Shown: piece by piece, positions 60,508 to 64,000 of the stretch
Layout: each line of letters opens with the position of its first letter
Position numbering within the stretch: the first letter of the stretch is position 1
Assembly: GCF_002163875.1 (NCBI RefSeq)
Contig: NZ_CP019333.1
Span: 998,864-1,062,863 of the forward strand
Direction: 5' to 3'
Length of the DNA: 64,000 bases
From: Gilvibacter sp. SZ-19
Lineage (GTDB): Bacteria; Bacteroidota; Bacteroidia; Flavobacteriales; Flavobacteriaceae
Program-made: the position numbers and the translations under genes
The notes under the pieces: model-generated
The model's database searches: none
The model's input: only the letters and a program-made list of their open reading frames with translations
Told to the model about the DNA's origin: nothing

Positions 60508-60969
60508 CTACCAACTTCGCCCTTTGAGCTGCAAGGCTGCCTTAAGCACATCTTTCTGACTGATCTGCCCTACCAATTTTCCATCTTCGACTATAGGAAA
60601 TCGGCGGCGTTTGGAATTGATGAAACGCTGAGCGGCATCGAATACATTCAAATCGCCATCTATGGTTTCTACATCGGTTGCCATATGCTTTTCTACCGTG
60701 ATATTATCCATAGGTTGATTGTAGTAGCGACTCTCGCTGATCTGTTTCATACAATCGCCTTCCGAGATGATCCCGACAAGCTCTCCTTTATCATTGACAA
60801 CAGGACCTCCGGAGATCTTGTGTTTGATAAGGGTGTTCATTACCTCTAGCACCGGTTGATCGGGCCGAAAAGTGATCAAGTTGCGAGTCATATAGTCCGA
60901 AACACGAATGTTTTCGGCCGACCCTTTGACAGGTTTGGAGCGTCTTGCAATGTAACTTTTAATGGCCAT
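60508..60969 (-). CDS. CBS-pair domain protein
   Basis: A 153-residue protein consisting of two CBS domains: MTRNLITFRPDQPVLEVMNTLIKHKISGGPVVNDKGELVGIISEGDCM and MATDVETIDGDLNVFDAAQRFINSKRRRFPIVEDGKLVGQISQKDVLKA. Such stand-alone pairs usually bind adenosine nucleotides and regulate a partner. No partner is fused. It is convergent with the GIDE-like gene (2 nt apart) and divergent from the M28 peptidase gene. Confidence 0.9.
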   Translation of the reverse strand: MAIKSYIARRSKPVKGSAENIRVSDYMTRNLITFRPDQPVLEVMNTLIKHKISGGPVVNDKGELVGIISEGDCMKQISESRYYNQPMDNITVEKHMATDVETIDGDLNVFDAAQRFINSKRRRFPIVEDGKLVGQISQKDVLKAALQLKGRSW

Positions 60970-61109
60970 GATCTTACTGTTTTATCCTAATATACAATTA
61001 TTTAGCTAAAGTCGGTTACGGGAAAGCAGCAAAGGGAGGAAACCAATTATTTATCTTAATTTTAAGCAATGCGGTTAAAATCCGCAGTATGACCACTTAA
61101 ACAAATTTG

Positions 61110-63449
61110 ATGAAACGCACTTCCCACCTGCTGTCCTTACTGTTGCTCATTGGCTTGGTTTGGTACAGTTTTTACAGCTTAATGCCCACAAAAATCTCTG
61201 ATGAATCTGCAGCAGAAACCGAATTCTCGACCGCTAGAGCCTTAGTGCATTTAGAGGAGATCGCTGCGGAGCCGCATTATCTAGGATCTCCCGGACACGC
61301 AAAAGTCCGAGACTATATCGTCTCTCAACTCGAGGCTTTAGGCCTAGAAGCCAGTGTGCAAGAAGCCTACGATCTGAATCAGAATTGGGGGCAACTGGTT
61401 AAACCCAAGAACATTTTGGCTCGTATTGCAGGTAGTGGAGACGGAAAAGCACTCTTGCTGCTTTCGCATTACGACAGCGCCCAGAGTTACAGTCACGGCG
61501 CCAGCGATGCCGGTTCCGGAGTGGTGACCATATTAGAAAGCGTCCGCGCATTCTTGGCCAGCGGAAAAACTCCGAAAAACGATATTATCATTTGTATTAC
61601 GGATTCTGAAGAATTGGGTCTAAACGGAGCATCCACTTTTGTGAATCAACACCCTTGGGCCAAAGATGTAGGCTTGGTTTTGAACTTCGAAGCTCGCGGA
61701 AGCGGAGGCCCGTCCAACATGATCGTGGAGACCAATGGCGGCAACAAAAACCTCATCCAAGCCTTTGCAGAAGCCAATCCAGATTATCCGGTGGCCAGTT
61801 CACTAATGTATAGCATTTACAAAATGTTGCCCAACGATACAGATAGTACTGTTTTTAGAGAAGATGGTGACATTGACAGTTTCTTTTTTGCCTTTATAGA
61901 CGATCATTACGACTACCATACCGTTAACGACAACTACGAGAATCTAGACAGAAATTCTTTAGAACATCAAGGGTCTTATTTGATGCCGCTTTTAAGCTAT
62001 TTTGCCGATGCGGATCTGGAAGGTCTCAAAGCGGAAGAAGATCATGTCTATGTGAATCTGCCGCTGGTGAAGTTTATAAATTATCCCTTCTCTTGGATAC
62101 TGCCTATGGTATTATTGGGATGGTTCATTCTCCTAGGCCTGTTGCTTTGGGGTACCAAAAAAGGAGCACTACAAGGCAAGGTTTGGGCCAAGGCTGGCGG
62201 GGTGTTCTTACTCACTTTGATCGTTGCCGGGCTTTTGACACAAGGGCTCATGTGGCTCCTGTATAAAGTGTATCCGCAGTACGGCGAAATTCAACACGGT
62301 TTTACCTACAATGGGCATTATTATATTGTAGCCTTTGTCATGCTTACTTTGGCCGTTTGCTTTGGGCTTTACAGTCGTTTTTGTCAGGGAATCTCAAGAG
62401 CGAATCTCATGATCGTTCCACTGGTATTGTGGATGATCATCAATACGGCCATTGCATTGTATCTGCCAGGAGCCGCCTATTTTATCATTCCTGTTTTCTT
62501 CGGATTCTTTATACTGGCATATCTAATAAAATATCCGGAGGCCAATCCGCTGCTTATCACCTTACTTTCGGCACCTGCAGTGCTTATCTTTAGCCCTTTG
62601 GTACAGTTTTTCCCAGTGGGATTAGGGCTAGAGATGTTGGTTGCCAGTGTTGTATTTACCGCACTGTTGTTTGGCCTTATCGCTGCTGTGACCGGAGCCT
62701 TTCCGTTTAATAAATATCTCTGGAAAGTCAGCTTGTTTTTCCTGCTGATCTTTTTGATCACCGCCCATACCCAGAGCAGTTGGTCAGAAGAACGACCCAA
62801 GCCGAACTCATTGGTCTATTATCAGGATAATCCGGAGCAAGAAGCGTATATGCTCACTTACGACGGCATTCTTGATGAGTGGACTAGCGCTGTTCTAGGC
62901 GATGATCCTGTGGCTGCAGATTCTCTGGTTAGCTCTGTGGCAGGGAGCAAATACAATACCGGATACTCTTATGGAAAGCTCGTCCAGAACGCAAATATTG
63001 CAAGCCTAGAGGGCAGCTTAACGGCAGACACCCTAAATGCCAACCGCTTTACACTTACACTAGAACCAAAGCGAAACCTACAGCGCATTAGCATTTATGC
63101 AGATACCAGTTATCACTTCAAGGCTTTGGCTTACAACGGACAAACCATTGCCGCAGACAGTAGTGGCCTTGTATGGCCCAAGCGACGCTCTAATTTTATG
63201 GGTGTATATCTGATAACCGACAGCGACCCACTGACCATAGCATTTGAATCGGCAGACGCCCAAATGCCGGAATTTCAGTTCTTATCTTATTCTTATGATC
63301 TGCTAGATCGGCCTGAATTTGAGATCCCCAAGCGCAGTGCGGCGATGATCCCTTCGCCCTTTGTTGTAAAAGATGCGGTGGTTACCAAAGACCGCTTTAA
63401 TACAACAGAGATGCTTCCTAGTGTTCAAGACAGTATAGCTCCGCAGTAA
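61110..63449 (+). CDS. M28 family zinc aminopeptidase with multi-pass membrane domain
   Basis: A 779-residue protein. One N-terminal membrane anchor (about 7-25) precedes an M28 peptidase domain with ligands in SHYDSAQSYSHGASDAGSG, DSEELGLNGA, NFEARGSGGP and DHYDYHTVNDNYE. A block of about eight hydrophobic helices (about 320-550) and a C-terminal extracytoplasmic domain follow. This layout matches Fxna/ER-aminopeptidase-like M28 proteins; NFEARGSGG has Glu where many M28 enzymes have Asp. The active site should face the periplasm. The ATG at 61110 is chosen over the preceding TTG. Confidence 0.88.
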   Translation: MKRTSHLLSLLLLIGLVWYSFYSLMPTKISDESAAETEFSTARALVHLEEIAAEPHYLGSPGHAKVRDYIVSQLEALGLEASVQEAYDLNQNWGQLVKPKNILARIAGSGDGKALLLLSHYDSAQSYSHGASDAGSGVVTILESVRAFLASGKTPKNDIIICITDSEELGLNGASTFVNQHPWAKDVGLVLNFEARGSGGPSNMIVETNGGNKNLIQAFAEANPDYPVASSLMYSIYKMLPNDTDSTVFREDGDIDSFFFAFIDDHYDYHTVNDNYENLDRNSLEHQGSYLMPLLSYFADADLEGLKAEEDHVYVNLPLVKFINYPFSWILPMVLLGWFILLGLLLWGTKKGALQGKVWAKAGGVFLLTLIVAGLLTQGLMWLLYKVYPQYGEIQHGFTYNGHYYIVAFVMLTLAVCFGLYSRFCQGISRANLMIVPLVLWMIINTAIALYLPGAAYFIIPVFFGFFILAYLIKYPEANPLLITLLSAPAVLIFSPLVQFFPVGLGLEMLVASVVFTALLFGLIAAVTGAFPFNKYLWKVSLFFLLIFLITAHTQSSWSEERPKPNSLVYYQDNPEQEAYMLTYDGILDEWTSAVLGDDPVAADSLVSSVAGSKYNTGYSYGKLVQNANIASLEGSLTADTLNANRFTLTLEPKRNLQRISIYADTSYHFKALAYNGQTIAADSSGLVWPKRRSNFMGVYLITDSDPLTIAFESADAQMPEFQFLSYSYDLLDRPEFEIPKRSAAMIPSPFVVKDAVVTKDRFNTTEMLPSVQDSIAPQ

Positions 63450-63451
63450 AT

Positions 63452-63488
63452 AAAAAAGGCCTTCCCAAAATGGAAGGCCTTCTTGTTT
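63452..63488. terminator. Bidirectional terminator between M28 and M13 genes
   Basis: A perfect 10-bp stem AAGGCCTTCC / GGAAGGCCTT with a 6-nt loop, A-rich on the left and T-rich on the right, so it can end both convergent transcripts. Confidence 0.85.
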
Positions 63489-63503
63489 TAAGTCGTTTGG
63501 CAA

Positions 63504-64000
63504 TTACCAGATTCGCACGCGATCTTCTGGAGCAAGCCACATGCCGTCACCTTCTTTAATATCAAAAGCCTCATAGAAAGCATCGATATTCAATAGTGGC
63601 TGGGTAGCTCTGTAGCGCCCTGGAGAATGTGGGTCTGTTAGTACTTGTGTACGCAAAGCTTCGTCTTTTGCCAAAGTGCGCCATACCGTTGCCCAAGACA
63701 TAAAGAAGCGTTGCTCCGGAGTAAATCCATCGATGTTCTCCGGACGTCCGTTCTTTTCAAAATACATTTGTAGGCCGTCATAAGCACCAAGTACACCACC
63801 AAGGTCACCGATGTTCTCACCAAGGGTAAAGGCTCCGTTAATGTATACGGAATCTACCACCTCGATCTTGCTGTACTGATCTGCCAAGGCCTTTCCGCGA
63901 GCAGTGAACTGCTCCAAGTCGGCTTCGGTCCACCAGTTTACAGCGTTTCCGTCGCCGTCAAAACGAGCTCCAGAATCGTCAAAGGCGTGAGAGATCTCGT
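63504..64000 (-). CDS. M13 (neprilysin/PepO-like) metallopeptidase, C-terminal part
   Basis: The open frame enters at the window end and stops at 63504, giving the last about 165 residues of an M13 zinc endopeptidase. It begins within the zinc motif (EISHAFDDSG follows the lost His) and continues with DGDGNAVNWW, the second zinc segment GENIGDLGG, and the C-terminal LAPEDRVRIW. Bacteroidota M13 enzymes are usually exported lipoproteins; the N terminus lies outside the window, so this cannot be checked. Confidence 0.93.
   Translation of the reverse strand, partial: EISHAFDDSGARFDGDGNAVNWWTEADLEQFTARGKALADQYSKIEVVDSVYINGAFTLGENIGDLGGVLGAYDGLQMYFEKNGRPENIDGFTPEQRFFMSWATVWRTLAKDEALRTQVLTDPHSPGRYRATQPLLNIDAFYEAFDIKEGDGMWLAPEDRVRIW

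Noticed and set aside
1..64000. CRISPR arrays, insertion sequences, prophage or integrative element
   Set aside because: No regularly spaced repeats, transposase, integrase, phage structural or conjugation genes were found.

Overview
The window reads as chromosomal DNA of a marine-type member of the Flavobacteriaceae (Bacteroidota). Evidence: several genes are preceded by the Bacteroidota -7 box TAnnTTTG, Shine-Dalgarno sequences are absent, one exported protein ends in a type IX secretion (T9SS) sorting domain, and many products belong to Bacteroidota-typical families (DUF4286, DUF4199, TM2, OlsF-type bifunctional acyltransferase, acidic-tailed L25). GC content looks intermediate. No IS element, prophage, integrase, CRISPR array or rRNA operon was seen; one tRNA gene (Leu, anticodon CAA) is present.

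Layout. 1-640: 5' end of an unrecognised minus-strand gene, a pair of covarying hairpin units, tRNA-Leu with promoter and terminator. 639-9067: housekeeping block (prs, rplY, pth, ribF, a vitamin-K-carboxylase-like HTTM protein, serS, a TPR protein, DUF4286). 9067-13321: overlapping series rsmA, mgtE, thioesterase, cupin, hydroxyacid dehydrogenase, membrane-anchored LuxR protein. 13452-14872: DUF4199, VOC and TM2 genes. 14924-17661: arsenic operon with palindromic ArsR operators, DUF6428, ArsN-like acetyltransferase, thioredoxin-type ArsC, and a PqqB-like lipoprotein. 17666-21231 (minus): OlsF-like acyltransferase, aspartate kinase, GNAT. 21317-25628: fbp, then coiled-coil protein, longin/roadblock-like protein, Rab-like small GTPase and hybrid histidine kinase in close order. 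26190-31898: complete Exo-Lig-Lhr-MPE DNA-repair cluster. 31917-37382: TspO-like protein, mfd, yraN, LD-carboxypeptidase.

37506-40590: DUF1800/DUF1501 pair, the second with both a Tat signal and a T9SS tail. 40654-43614: metG and a histone-deacetylase-like gene. 43611-47912 (minus): msrB, msrA, hydrolase-OsmC fusion, egtB, egtD, an oxidative-damage and ergothioneine operon. 48867-52787: a DUF4331 protein split into two exported polypeptides, a TPR protein, and an opposing ECF sigma/anti-sigma pair. 52888-57426: DoxX, a cholesterol-dependent-cytolysin-like lipoprotein, AraC regulator, a small ORF, an AhpD-like protein and a cupredoxin-like protein. 57566-64000: CoA-transferase, tail-less SSB, zinc-finger protein, GIDE-domain membrane protein, CBS protein, M28 peptidase with membrane domain, and the C-terminal part of an M13 peptidase.

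The observations judged most likely to be new are: (i) a start-codon-anchored leader of 140 nt occurring twice (before rplY and before the DUF4199 gene) with a compensatory base pair; (ii) two 29-nt units upstream of the first gene with identical flanks but fully exchanged, still self-complementary 7-bp hairpins; (iii) the small-GTPase/longin/hybrid-kinase operon.
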